Positions 35,750 through 43,442 of a DNA stretch of 64,000 bases are shown here, in pieces. Positions within the stretch are counted from its first letter, which is position 1; the number at the start of each line of letters is the position of its first letter. The stretch spans positions 53,941 through 117,940 of the forward strand of contig NZ_SIJB01000017.1 of assembly GCF_009910845.1 (NCBI RefSeq), given 5' to 3'. The notes under the pieces were generated by a model. The model did no database searches, had not been told where the DNA came from, and saw only the letters and a program-made list of their open reading frames with translations. The translations under genes and the position numbers were made by a program. The DNA comes from Chengkuizengella marina. GTDB lineage: Bacteria; Bacillota; Bacilli; Paenibacillales; KCTC-33759.

Positions 35750-36771
35750 TATATTGTTCCTCCTAAATGTACCGGTCTCTTTACTGTTGGGGCTGCAGGA
35801 TCTTCTAACCAACAGTTTACTTTATGGGTTGAAGACAAAGTTGTTTCATCTGGATATTCCTCAATACAAGCCTTCATAGCGAATTCACATCGTTCTGCAA
35901 AGGGACAGCCTTTTGGAGGATGTATCAATTGTGGAGGTGTTCCAGGAATCGATGCCAACCTCCCATGTTCTTTGGAGTCAAGACGTGGTACAGATTCCAA
36001 CAAACCCCAAGTATATGGATGTCGTGACTTATAAAAAATTTCATCTAATGTACCTTGTTCGATAATTTTACCTGCATACATGATGATTACACGTTGAGCT
36101 ATATTTGCTACGACCCCTAAATCATGAGTAATTAACATAATTGAAGTTTCTAACTTTTTTTGTAAATCTTTCATCAATTCAACAATTTGAGCTTGAATTG
36201 TAACATCCAAAGCAGTAGTTGGTTCATCTGCTATTAACAATTTAGGATTACATGCCAATGCAATGGCAATCATCACTCTTTGCCTCATTCCCCCACTAAA
36301 TTGATGGGGATAACTAAATATAAGTTTATCAGGATTGGGTAATCCAACTAATCCTAACATTTCTGTTGCTCTTCGTTTAGCTTCAGGTTTTGTTAATCCT
36401 TGGTGTTTTATTAACCCCTCTACTATTTGTCTTCCTATTTTCATCGTTGGATTTAATGATGTCATCGGATCTTGAAATATCATGGAGATTTCTGCACCAC
36501 GAATTTTTTGCATATTATTTTCAGATTGAGTTGTGATATCTATACCTTCAAATAAAATGGAACCAGATTTATATCGTCCAGGGGGCATGGGGTTCAGGCC
36601 AATGATTGATTGTGATGTTACACTCTTACCTGAACCTGATTCTCCTACAAGAGCAACTACTTCCCCTTTTTTAAGTTCAAAATTGATTCCACGTATCGCT
36701 TCTACTTCTCCTTGAAATGTGTCAAATGAAAAGCTTAAATCTTTCACCTCTAACAGATTACTCATCGTCAT
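35749..36771 (-). CDS. oppD: Oligopeptide ABC transporter ATPase, OppD type
   Basis: The 340-residue ATPase has Walker A GESGSGKSVTSQSI, signature HQFSGGMRQRVMIAIAL, Walker B LLIADEPTTALDVTIQ and a C-terminal block CPFAERCEFAMKAC. It forms the heterodimeric motor with OppF, whose gene overlaps its stop codon by one base. The ATG follows AAGGAGGATTCA. Confidence 0.9.
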   Translation of the reverse strand: MTMSNLLEVKDLSFSFDTFQGEVEAIRGINFELKKGEVVALVGESGSGKSVTSQSIIGLNPMPPGRYKSGSILFEGIDITTQSENNMQKIRGAEISMIFQDPMTSLNPTMKIGRQIVEGLIKHQGLTKPEAKRRATEMLGLVGLPNPDKLIFSYPHQFSGGMRQRVMIAIALACNPKLLIADEPTTALDVTIQAQIVELMKDLQKKLETSIMLITHDLGVVANIAQRVIIMYAGKIIEQGTLDEIFYKSRHPYTWGLLESVPRLDSKEHGRLASIPGTPPQLIHPPKGCPFAERCEFAMKACIEEYPDETTLSSTHKVNCWLEDPAAPTVKRPVHLGGTI

Positions 36772-36807
36772 TGAATCCTCCTTATGCTATACTTTGTAAT
36801 CGCATTC

Positions 36808-37743
36808 TTATTTACGCAAACGAGGGTCAACTGCATCCCGTAACCCATCTCCAAAAATACTAAATGCTGTAACAATAAGAGTTAGAATTGTAGCTGGAAT
36901 AAATAATAAATATGGTGAACCAGTTAATAGGAATTTTCGTCCATCATTAATTAAAGTTCCTAGGGAAGCATCTGGAACAGGTACACCTAATCCAATAAAA
37001 CTTAATACAGCTTCAGCAAATATAGCATAGGGTATCGTGAAGGAAATATTTACCAATACTGGACCAACCATGTTGGGAATAAGATGAACTCGCATCATTT
37101 TAGCTGGTTTCGTACCTAGAGAACGAGCTGCTAATATAAACTCTCTGTTTTTCAAACTTAATACTTGTCCTCGTACGAGACGTGCCATGCCAGCCCATCC
37201 TGAAACTGCAATTGCAATAATAATGGCAGTGATTCCAGGTTCTAATATAATGACGAGAAGTATTGTAATGATGATATTAGGAATACCTACAATAATTTCT
37301 ATAAACCTCATCATGATAAAGTCAGTACGACCACCAAAATAACCTGATATAACACCATAAACTATACCAAATACAACATCTAACAGAGCCGCTATAACAC
37401 CTATTAGCAGTGAAACTTTAGCACCATCCCAGGTCCTAGTCCACATATCTCGACCTAAATCGTCTGTTCCAAACCAATAACTACCTTCCATTGTTGGTTT
37501 AAGTTTAATCACTTCATAATTTTGAGCAGTTGCATCATGTTCATTCATAAATGGACCAACAAACACAAAAAGTGTGATCGTAATTAAAACAAAAATGGAT
37601 ACCATCGCAGGTTTATGTTTCTTTAAACGGCGCCATACATCTTGGGAAAAGGATACACTTTTATAATCCTTCTCATTAGCAAAAAGTGTCTCTTTATTTA
37701 ATGGAGTAAATTTTCCTTCTGGTGTGCTTGGATTTATACTCAT
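36808..37743 (-). CDS. oppC: Oligopeptide ABC transporter permease, OppC type
   Basis: A 311-residue permease with a cytoplasmic N-terminus of about 45 residues, a first helix (PAMVSIFVLITITLFVFVGP), the periplasmic FGTDDLGRDMWTR segment and five further helices. The EAA loop is SGWAGMARLVRGQVLSLKNREFILAARSLG. It pairs with OppB, whose stop codon is 3 bp upstream of its start. FGTDDLGRD is diagnostic of DppC/OppC. Confidence 0.9.
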   Translation of the reverse strand: MSINPSTPEGKFTPLNKETLFANEKDYKSVSFSQDVWRRLKKHKPAMVSIFVLITITLFVFVGPFMNEHDATAQNYEVIKLKPTMEGSYWFGTDDLGRDMWTRTWDGAKVSLLIGVIAALLDVVFGIVYGVISGYFGGRTDFIMMRFIEIIVGIPNIIITILLVIILEPGITAIIIAIAVSGWAGMARLVRGQVLSLKNREFILAARSLGTKPAKMMRVHLIPNMVGPVLVNISFTIPYAIFAEAVLSFIGLGVPVPDASLGTLINDGRKFLLTGSPYLLFIPATILTLIVTAFSIFGDGLRDAVDPRLRK

Positions 37744-37746
37744 AAT

Positions 37747-38670
37747 TTATTCACTCCCTCCCGCAACACGAATTCTAGGATCAACAACAGAATATAAAAT
37801 ATCAACGATAAATAATGCCACGATATACATCACTGCATAAAATAATGTTAATCCCATACTAACAGTGTAATCCCTACTTAATACGGATTTAACCAATTCT
37901 GTTCCAAGACCTGGTATTGAATATATTTGTTCAATAACCAATGAGCCTGAAATTGTAAATAATATAACAACTGGTAGACTTGTAATAATTGGAATTAAAG
38001 AGTTTCTAAACGCATGTTTAAATATGATCACTGGTCTAGATAACCCTTTGGATTTAGCAGTCTTTATATAATCTTGGCCAAGTACTTCTAACATTTCAGA
38101 CCGCATCATTCGTGCATAGTATGCAAACATACTTAATGCAAGAGCAATGGAAGGTAAAATGACATGTTTATAGGTTCCCCAAAGTGCAGAAGGCAGTAGT
38201 CCATTTCCAGCAATCAAATATTGTAGTGCAACAGCAACTACGAAACTAGGGATTGCAAAACCGATAACAGCAAACCCTACAGCTGCATAATCTATTGCAG
38301 TTCCTCTCCTTAACGCTGCTATCATGCCTAAAATAATTCCTAATGGAACACTAATGATAAGGGCATGAATACCAATAATTGCTGATGGGGCAAACTTCTC
38401 AGCTATAATAGTAGTTACATCTCTATTTTTGATTCGATAAGAAACACCAAAATCTCCTTGTACTACATTAGTAAGATATAATACATATTGTTCTGGAATT
38501 GATTTATCAAGTCCGTATTGAGCCATCATATTCTCAAGAACAGCTTCTGGAATTCTTTCATCATCAAAAGGCGTTCCGGGTAACAATTTCATAAAGAAAA
38601 AAGAAATTGTTATGATCACCCATAACGTGATAATCATAAAAGCGAAACGCCTAAGTAAATATTTCCCCAA
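37747..38670 (-). CDS. oppB: Oligopeptide ABC transporter permease, OppB type
   Basis: The 307-residue permease has six helices, a periplasmic loop QYGLDKSIPEQYVLYLTNVVQGDFG-type after helix 1, and the EAA region YYARMMRSEMLEVLGQDYIKTAKSKGLS. The frame opens at TTG 38685, but GGAGATGA is best spaced for the TTG at 38670, giving the usual OppB beginning (start)GKYLLRRF. It follows oppA after a 276-bp gap holding two strong RNA structures, which may set its expression below that of oppA. Confidence 0.88.
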   Translation of the reverse strand: MGKYLLRRFAFMIITLWVIITISFFFMKLLPGTPFDDERIPEAVLENMMAQYGLDKSIPEQYVLYLTNVVQGDFGVSYRIKNRDVTTIIAEKFAPSAIIGIHALIISVPLGIILGMIAALRRGTAIDYAAVGFAVIGFAIPSFVVAVALQYLIAGNGLLPSALWGTYKHVILPSIALALSMFAYYARMMRSEMLEVLGQDYIKTAKSKGLSRPVIIFKHAFRNSLIPIITSLPVVILFTISGSLVIEQIYSIPGLGTELVKSVLSRDYTVSMGLTLFYAVMYIVALFIVDILYSVVDPRIRVAGGSE

Positions 38671-38715
38671 ATTTCTCATCTCCAATCTATAATGTCACAG
38701 GGATGTTCAGTTCTT

Positions 38716-38848
38716 TTTCAACAAAAACTCTTATCGGCGTCTCTCGATGTAGCTAATACTTCAATAGCAGCCGACTAATTACTCACCACGTCCAAGTGGT
38801 GAATGTCGGCACCAGTTCATCCAGGAACTGAGTAGTTTTTTGTTGAAA
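38716..38848 (-). other. Structured 133-nt element between oppA and oppB
   Basis: Outer arms TTTCAACAAAAA (38716-38727) and TTTTTGTTGAAA (38837-38848) form 12 perfect pairs. Inside are hairpins CAGTTC/GAACTG (38813-38830), and GCCGAC/GTCGGC (38770-38810) enclosing TCACCAC/GTGGTGA, plus ATCG/CGAT near 38735-38750. It may be an intercistronic RNA regulator, or a small inserted repeat with terminal inverted repeats. I do not recognise the family. Confidence 0.6.
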
Positions 38849-38893
38849 CATTGAATTTGTAAAATTTATAAATTATTATGTTATAAAGTTAGA

Positions 38894-38929
38894 AATCAAG
38901 GAATATGTATTGTTACATATTCCTTGATT
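38894..38929 (-). terminator. 16-bp hairpin after oppA
   Basis: AATCAAGGAATATGTA (38894-38909) pairs perfectly with its complement (38914-38929) around a TTGT loop, 32 bp after the oppA stop. The T run behind it is poor, so it may be a partial terminator or a 3' stabiliser that favours oppA mRNA over the distal genes. Confidence 0.65.
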
Positions 38930-38961
38930 CATTTAATATAAACAAATTTAATCAGCGAACT

Positions 38962-40701
38962 TTATTTACCAGATATATATGCCCACTTATAAGTTCTACT
39001 AGGACCGGTAGAATGAACTGCTACATCTTTTACGTAAGATTTTTGTAGAGAATAAAATCCATCATGTGACATCGGAATAAATGAAAAATTGGATAAAACT
39101 AATGATTCCATTTCAGCATATAATTTATATTTTTCTTCTTTATCAGTAGTATTTTGTGTTTGCTCTAGTAAAGCATCATATTCATCCATTGCAAAACCAT
39201 TTTTAGGGAATCCTGATGTGCTTGAGAATAGATCTAAATAAGTACTTGGCTCATCATAATCTGCAAACCATCCCGCATATATGATATGATAGTCTCTTGA
39301 ATTAAATAAGGATTTTCTAATTTTTGAATCAGTAACTGTGATTTCTAAATTAACACCTAACTTCCGATATTGTTCTTGTAAATATTGAGCTTCTTTACTT
39401 TGTCTTTCATAAATACTCAATCCTAATGTTGGTAAATCTTGACCTACCTCTGCTTTTGCTTCTTCAAGAAGTTGTTGTGCTCTTTCAAAGTCATATGCAA
39501 GAAAATCAGTATGTTCTGGATTAGCTGAACGATAATCTTGATCAGGTGTTGCTCCAGCTAATCCAGGTGGAATGAGTCCAGTACCTGGTACATGTAAACC
39601 TCCAAATGCTACATTAACTAACTCTTCACGGTTTACCCCAATCGCCATAGCTTCGCGGAATTTCTCGTTTCTTAAAAATTCTCCTTCTACACCATCGGCT
39701 TCCATATTTAATACGAACCACCAAGTTTGGATTCTAGCATATTGTGTAGCTTCTTCAGAATCTTTATATTGATCAACATAATCGTTTGGAACTCGAATCG
39801 CATCAACGCCATTGCTGCTGTATAATTGAACTTGTGTATTTTCATCTGCTACATCTGAGAATACAATTTTGTCAAGTTTTACTGCATCTTTATCCCAATA
39901 CTTATCATTCTTAACTAATACTATTTTTTCATCATGGGACCATTCTGAAATAGCAAACGGGCCTGAATATAACATTGTATCTGCTTCAGTGGCATATCCA
40001 TCTAATCCACCAACTTGTTCATAAAACGCTTGATTCACTGGGAAGAAAGTAGGAAAAGCAGTTAATTCTAAGAATGCTGGATGTTGTCTAGTTAAAGTTA
40101 CTTGTAAAGTTGTATCATCTAATGCTTTTATACCTACTGCATCCTTAGCAGCCTGGATATTTGTTTCAGCTTCTGATTCATCTTCTGGTACTTCCATGTA
40201 AGCTAATTCTGCGGCATTTTCAAGTGCAATAAGTTCAAATAACCAAGAATATGGAGAAGCATTTCTAGGATCCATTGCCTCTTTCCAAGCAAATTCAAAG
40301 TCATGAGCTGTAATTGGATCACCATTAGACCAGATTACATCTTCCTTAATTTTGAAAGTATAAGTGAATCCATCTACTTCATAACTTTCAGCTAATCCGT
40401 ATTCAAGAGTAGCCCCGTCCAATCCTTTTCTCATTAGACCTTCTTGAATATTATTCGTAATTAATTGATCTTGAGAATAATTTGCTTGACCAGGATTTAA
40501 CGCTGTAGGTTCACCAGCTGTTAAATTTAAAACTTGCTCATCCCCACTAACTTCATCACTATTATTGTCATTTCCAGTGTTTGAAGTATTGGATGGTTGA
40601 GAAGTAGTTGATTCTTCTCCACTACAAGCTGCAAGACCCACCATTACAGCTATAAACATTGCTAAAATCATCATCATTCTCTTGTTACGACTCTTCATCA
40701 T
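38962..40701 (-). CDS. oppA: Oligopeptide-binding lipoprotein, OppA type
   Basis: The 579-residue family-5 solute-binding protein has a lipoprotein signal (MMMILAMFIAVMVGLAACS, lipobox LAAC), an acidic Ser/Thr/Asn linker, then PTALNPGQANYSQDQLITNNIQEGL and the family signature region YTFKIKEDVIWSNGDPITAHDFEFAW. The frame opens at 40740 but AAAAAGGAGGATACA precedes the ATG pair at 40701. It captures peptides for OppBCDF. The promoter lies about 390 bp upstream, so the transcript has a long structured leader with GntR-, CodY- and CcpA-type sites around it. Confidence 0.9.
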   Translation of the reverse strand: MMKSRNKRMMMILAMFIAVMVGLAACSGEESTTSQPSNTSNTGNDNNSDEVSGDEQVLNLTAGEPTALNPGQANYSQDQLITNNIQEGLMRKGLDGATLEYGLAESYEVDGFTYTFKIKEDVIWSNGDPITAHDFEFAWKEAMDPRNASPYSWLFELIALENAAELAYMEVPEDESEAETNIQAAKDAVGIKALDDTTLQVTLTRQHPAFLELTAFPTFFPVNQAFYEQVGGLDGYATEADTMLYSGPFAISEWSHDEKIVLVKNDKYWDKDAVKLDKIVFSDVADENTQVQLYSSNGVDAIRVPNDYVDQYKDSEEATQYARIQTWWFVLNMEADGVEGEFLRNEKFREAMAIGVNREELVNVAFGGLHVPGTGLIPPGLAGATPDQDYRSANPEHTDFLAYDFERAQQLLEEAKAEVGQDLPTLGLSIYERQSKEAQYLQEQYRKLGVNLEITVTDSKIRKSLFNSRDYHIIYAGWFADYDEPSTYLDLFSSTSGFPKNGFAMDEYDALLEQTQNTTDKEEKYKLYAEMESLVLSNFSFIPMSHDGFYSLQKSYVKDVAVHSTGPSRTYKWAYISGK

Positions 40702-40814
40702 TGTATCCTCCTTTTTATTTACATCATTCAACTTTGTCACACTATACCCTTACCTAGCCCTTTACATCATTTTGTAGAGTTTTTCATATTTAAAATTCAT
40801 TAAAAATTTTCTTG

Positions 40815-40828
40815 TGGAAGCGCTTACT
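40815..40828. promoter_or_regulatory. cre-like site in the oppA leader
   Basis: TGGAAGCGCTTACT fits the CcpA consensus TGNAANCGNWNNCW completely. It is about 115 bp before the oppA start and 260 bp downstream of the promoter, a roadblock position for catabolite repression. Confidence 0.6.
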
Positions 40829-40974
40829 AATTAATTTCGATTATTTTTCTCACAATTATCTCTTACAGAATCTGATTGAATAATAAAAATTTCAACTAAA
40901 ATATTGAATTTTAAAAATTAAGTATGTACAAGGGTATGTAAAAAATAGATGTGTAAAAAAGTGAATAAATCTCC

Positions 40975-41040
40975 TCTCTGCATTTGCAGCGGTTTAGGAC
41001 AAGGGAAACTTTGTCCGGTAATTCTCCCCTTCATAAATGT
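40975..41040 (-). ncRNA. Structured segment of the oppA leader
   Basis: In the minus-strand transcript, GGGGAGAATTACC is followed by hairpin GGACAA/TTGTCC, then AAACCG, hairpin CTGCA/TGCAG and GAGGAG. The local GC content stands out from the AT-rich flanks. I cannot assign it to a known riboswitch class. The rest of the gap 40702-41219 is AT-rich apart from the promoter and control sites listed. Confidence 0.35.
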
Positions 41041-41043
41041 CCA

Positions 41044-41079
41044 ATGGTAAAACCTTTAAATATCTAATGGTCTAACCAT
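41044..41079. promoter_or_regulatory. Tandem GntR operators at oppA
   Basis: ATGGTCTAACCAT (41067-41079) is identical to the gntR operator at 30083-30095. A degenerate second copy, ATGGTAAAACCT (41044-41055), lies 23 bp away centre to centre, two helical turns. Both are just downstream of the oppA promoter on the minus strand. Confidence 0.75.
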
Positions 41080-41091
41080 TTGATATAAGTA

Positions 41092-41120
41092 ATCATATAA
41101 TATTCTGAAAATTGAGTCAA
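41092..41120 (-). promoter_or_regulatory. oppA promoter with embedded CodY box
   Basis: On the minus strand TTGACT (41115-41120), a 17-bp spacer and TATGAT (41092-41097) form a sigma-A promoter. The spacer contains AATTTTCAGAATATT (41099-41113), 14 of 15 matches to the CodY consensus AATTTTCWGAAAATT. CodY control of peptide permeases is known in Bacilli. Confidence 0.7.
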
Positions 41121-41219
41121 GATGAAAATGTTATCAATTTGACTATTTTATTAAATCTTTTGCTCAAATAAAAAAAGGAGCATGTAAGCTCCCTTTTTTC
41201 AATCTTTATTCCTTTAATA

Positions 41220-41528
41220 TCAATCTTTCAATTTACGTTGAACCTTATTCACCTTTTCCTCCATATGTAAAGGTTTGTCTCTTCGATCGTCTATACGGAT
41301 ATTTGTTGCAACTCTTTGTGCACCTTTTGAAAATGGAATTTCATGAATGACCTTTATGACTTCAAATAAATCATCTAAATCTCCTTCAATGAGTGTACTC
41401 ATCGGTGTGAGTTGAATTTTTATTTTATCTGCAAACAGTTCGAGCTTTTTATGGATTTCTACTACATATTCACTAACACTAGGATTTTTTGTTCCAATCG
41501 GTATGATAGTAATATCAGCGATTGCCAT
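41220..41528 (-). CDS. MTH1187-type thiamine-binding protein
   Basis: The 102-residue protein consists of one ferredoxin-like YkoF/MTH1187 domain (MAIADITIIPIGTKNPSVSEYV, TPMSTLIEGDLDDLFEVIKVIHE, RVATNIRIDDRRDKP). Members of this family bind thiamine or its pyrimidine part and form tetramers. The ATG follows GGAAAGGAGCCTTTTAAA. I see no TPP riboswitch upstream. A terminator at 41634-41674 separates it from the upstream transcript, so it probably has its own weak promoter (TTGAAA-N17-TAAATT type near 41570). Confidence 0.85.
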   Translation of the reverse strand: MAIADITIIPIGTKNPSVSEYVVEIHKKLELFADKIKIQLTPMSTLIEGDLDDLFEVIKVIHEIPFSKGAQRVATNIRIDDRRDKPLHMEEKVNKVQRKLKD

Positions 41529-41633
41529 TTTAAAGGCTCCTTTCCTAATTACAAACTAATTTATTAATGACTAGCTTTTCTTTCAATTCAATTGTTAATT
41601 AATAAACAGTAATTTAATTATAATTGTTAATAA

Positions 41634-41674
41634 CAAAAAAATCACCTTCTGTAGCATTATGATAGAAAGTGATT
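41634..41674 (-). terminator. Terminator upstream of the thiamine-binding gene
   Basis: On the minus strand AATCACTTTCT (41664-41674) pairs with AGAAGGTGATT (41640-41650), one G-T pair, and seven T follow. It ends the transcript arriving from the 41.7-kb mini-ORF or TetR side. Confidence 0.75.
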
Positions 41675-41735
41675 GAAAAAATATAAAAAATATTTTATTT
41701 TTATTAAATCCACATTAAAAATAATCAAGAAGTAC

Positions 41736-41789
41736 TTAAACATTGATACCTTCGACATAATTTCTAAATAAAAAATGATATCCGTTCAT
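41736..41789 (-). CDS. Possible 17-residue ORF
   Basis: ATG at 41789 is preceded by AGGGGAGA with 8-nt spacing and opens 17 codons ending at 41736. The 12-nt arm GTCGAAGGTATC that pairs with a sequence upstream of its ribosome binding site lies in its last codons. It could be a leader peptide or chance; no homology is recognised. Confidence 0.3.
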   Translation of the reverse strand: MNGYHFLFRNYVEGINV

Positions 41790-42071
41790 TTTTATTTCTC
41801 CCCTATCCAAGAAGATAAACCTATTTATTTGTTTAATAGTCGAAGGTATCTCCAGACATAATATTAGTTTGTTATAAAAAACTAACAATTATAATTGTAT
41901 TTTACACGAATTAAATAAAATTAACAATACTAATTTTCATAAATATTCATTTAAATATCTTATAGATTTTTTAAATAAACTTGCTTTATTGGCAACTTTT
42001 AGAGTAATGTCAGACGAAAAAAATACAATACTACTATTTGAAAAATAGATAGTATTGCTTCAATTAATGTT

Positions 42072-42106
42072 AAAATCCTACTTTATTAAGGTCGTATTAG
42101 GATTTT
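42072..42106 (-). terminator. Hairpin at the end of the TetR gene
   Basis: AAAATCCTA (42098-42106 on the minus strand, overlapping the stop codon) pairs with TAGGATTTT (42072-42080). A short T run only; a moderate terminator. Confidence 0.5.
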
Positions 42107-42690
42107 ATTCCCCTTGCTAATATTGGAACCATTGCTTCAATGAGTTCATCTTGAGGTGGTACTGGGAAATCAAAAAATCTTTGTCTTGTTAAAAAAGAAC
42201 CTAATGTAGAAGATAAAAAAGAGAAAGTTAAAATTTCTGAATTTACATCTTCTCTTATTTTTCCTTTTTCCTTCAATTTATCAAAATAATTTTCGAATAA
42301 ATACCTCATCTCCAACAGACTTTTATCGGAGATAATAGATTTTATATCCTTCTCCTTAAAAATAATCATCATTATTTGAGCGTTATCGAGCAATTGATTA
42401 TAAAATAACTTAGAAATTTCTTTCAAATCTTCTTCCAAAACAAATGTTGCTTCTTTTTCAATATAACTTCTTAAAATTGGTAAAGAAGATTTAAATGTTC
42501 CCATGATCTCTTCATAAATCTTTTCTTTTGTTTCAAAAATTCTAAACACAGTCATTTCTGTTACACCTGCTTCAAGTGCTATTTTTTTTAAAGTAGCACC
42601 TTTGTAACCATTTTCAGAAAACAACTTAAGACTAGCCTTTAATATTTTCTCTTTTGTAGTTAATTGTTTATTATCTTTTAAACTCATCAT
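42097..42690 (-). CDS. TetR-family regulator
   Basis: This 197-residue regulator has the N-terminal TetR helix-turn-helix KEKILKASLKLFSENGYKGA, then KKIALEAGVTEMTVFRIFETKEKIYEE, and a helical ligand domain with little recognisable identity. The ATG pair follows GAAAGGAAGATAG. No divergent efflux gene is adjacent, so its target is not evident; the 244-bp upstream gap has GTTAGAAT and ATTCTAAC about 80 bp apart, which may be unrelated. The protein is probably a repressor responding to a hydrophobic compound, as is usual in the family. Confidence 0.85.
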   Translation of the reverse strand: MMSLKDNKQLTTKEKILKASLKLFSENGYKGATLKKIALEAGVTEMTVFRIFETKEKIYEEIMGTFKSSLPILRSYIEKEATFVLEEDLKEISKLFYNQLLDNAQIMMIIFKEKDIKSIISDKSLLEMRYLFENYFDKLKEKGKIREDVNSEILTFSFLSSTLGSFLTRQRFFDFPVPPQDELIEAMVPILARGIKS

Positions 42691-42885
42691 CTATCTTCCT
42701 TTCATACGTACAGTCTCAAAAGTTATTTCTATGTCATCATTCGGACTTATTTAAATTAATATTATCATAAATGTTAGAATCTCACCACATTTTAGAAAAA
42801 ATCATGTAACTTCATGTTATTTATTCAGACATTAACTTAACATCCAATTCTAACTTTACAGTATTTAAGTTAAATATCAGCATAA

Positions 42886-42928
42886 AAAAGAACCTTCCTT
42901 ACCAGCATAGTAATAAAAGGTCTCTTTT
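42886..42928 (-). terminator. Terminator after the 126-residue membrane protein
   Basis: On the minus strand AAAAGAGACCTT (42917-42928) pairs with AAGGTTCTTTT (42886-42896) with one bulge, followed by more T. It lies just after the stop at 42935. Confidence 0.65.
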
Positions 42929-42934
42929 AAAAAA

Positions 42935-43315
42935 TTATTGAGTTATAGAATATCTTAAATAATCAAAATTTGATGTAGGGATAATCTGAACTACTTCTCC
43001 ATATAGATTCTTATAAACTTCAAATTCCTGATAAGTTTCAATTAATACATTTCCTTCTACTTTTGAATCAACCAATTGCTTTTCTAGTATCACAAAATAC
43101 TTATGATCTTTCGACTCTTTAAATTCGTTTCTATTTAATTGGGAATTAACAGGAACTTCATCCGCCCATTCTACGATAAAAGCTGCTTCACTGCCGTCTA
43201 TAATTTGTGATGTTTGATGATGATTTCGCGGGATGATAAGAAGTAATACAAGAACTACATTAATAATTACGATAAACATCGATAAATAAATCAGCCGGTG
43301 CGATTTTGTAAACAA
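42935..43315 (-). CDS. Unrecognised membrane-anchored protein
   Basis: I do not recognise this 126-residue protein. It has a short basic start, one helix (LIYLSMFIVIINVVLVLLLI) at residues 8-28 and an extracytoplasmic domain of about 95 residues with alternating hydrophobic strands (AAFIVEWADEVPVN, KYFVILEKQLVD, NVLIETYQEFEVYKNLYGEVVQII). The start is TTG at 43315, clearly set by GAAGGAGGGGAAGCGA. It is monocistronic with a terminator on each side. Confidence 0.65.
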   Translation of the reverse strand: MFTKSHRLIYLSMFIVIINVVLVLLLIIPRNHHQTSQIIDGSEAAFIVEWADEVPVNSQLNRNEFKESKDHKYFVILEKQLVDSKVEGNVLIETYQEFEVYKNLYGEVVQIIPTSNFDYLRYSITQ

Positions 43316-43375
43316 ATCGCTTCCCCTCCTTCATACACCTTTAGTATACTAATATCATATGCATGTCTAAAAGAG

Positions 43376-43424
43376 AAAAAACCTCCAAAAAAATAGATTA
43401 TTGTCCTCTATTTTCTGGAGGTTT
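43376..43424 (-). terminator. Terminator of the alpha-glucoside ABC operon
   Basis: On the minus strand AAACCTCCA (43416-43424) and inner AAAATAG pair with CTATTTT and TGGAGGTTT (43379-43387), then a T run. It lies 18 bp after the binding-protein stop. Confidence 0.85.
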
Positions 43425-43442
43425 GAGAAATATATTATTGTC

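Larger units (their letters stand above)
41529..42096. other. 568-bp gap between thiamine-binding and TetR genes
   Basis: From the TetR side the minus strand holds a TetR terminator, a possible promoter (TTGTTA-N17-TAAAAT near 41895-41925), palindrome ACAATTATAATTGT, a 12-bp inverted repeat GATACCTTCGAC/GTCGAAGGTATC (41745-41850), a 17-codon ORF, and a terminator at 41634-41674. No longer ORF is credible. Confidence 0.5.

Noticed and set aside
38716..38848. Hammerhead ribozyme or T-box in the oppA-oppB gap
   Set aside because: The CTGATGA/GAAA core and the T-box TGGNACC motif are both missing.
41529..41700. TPP riboswitch before the thiamine-binding gene
   Set aside because: None of the conserved THI-box motifs (such as CTGAGA or GATAATACC) are present.
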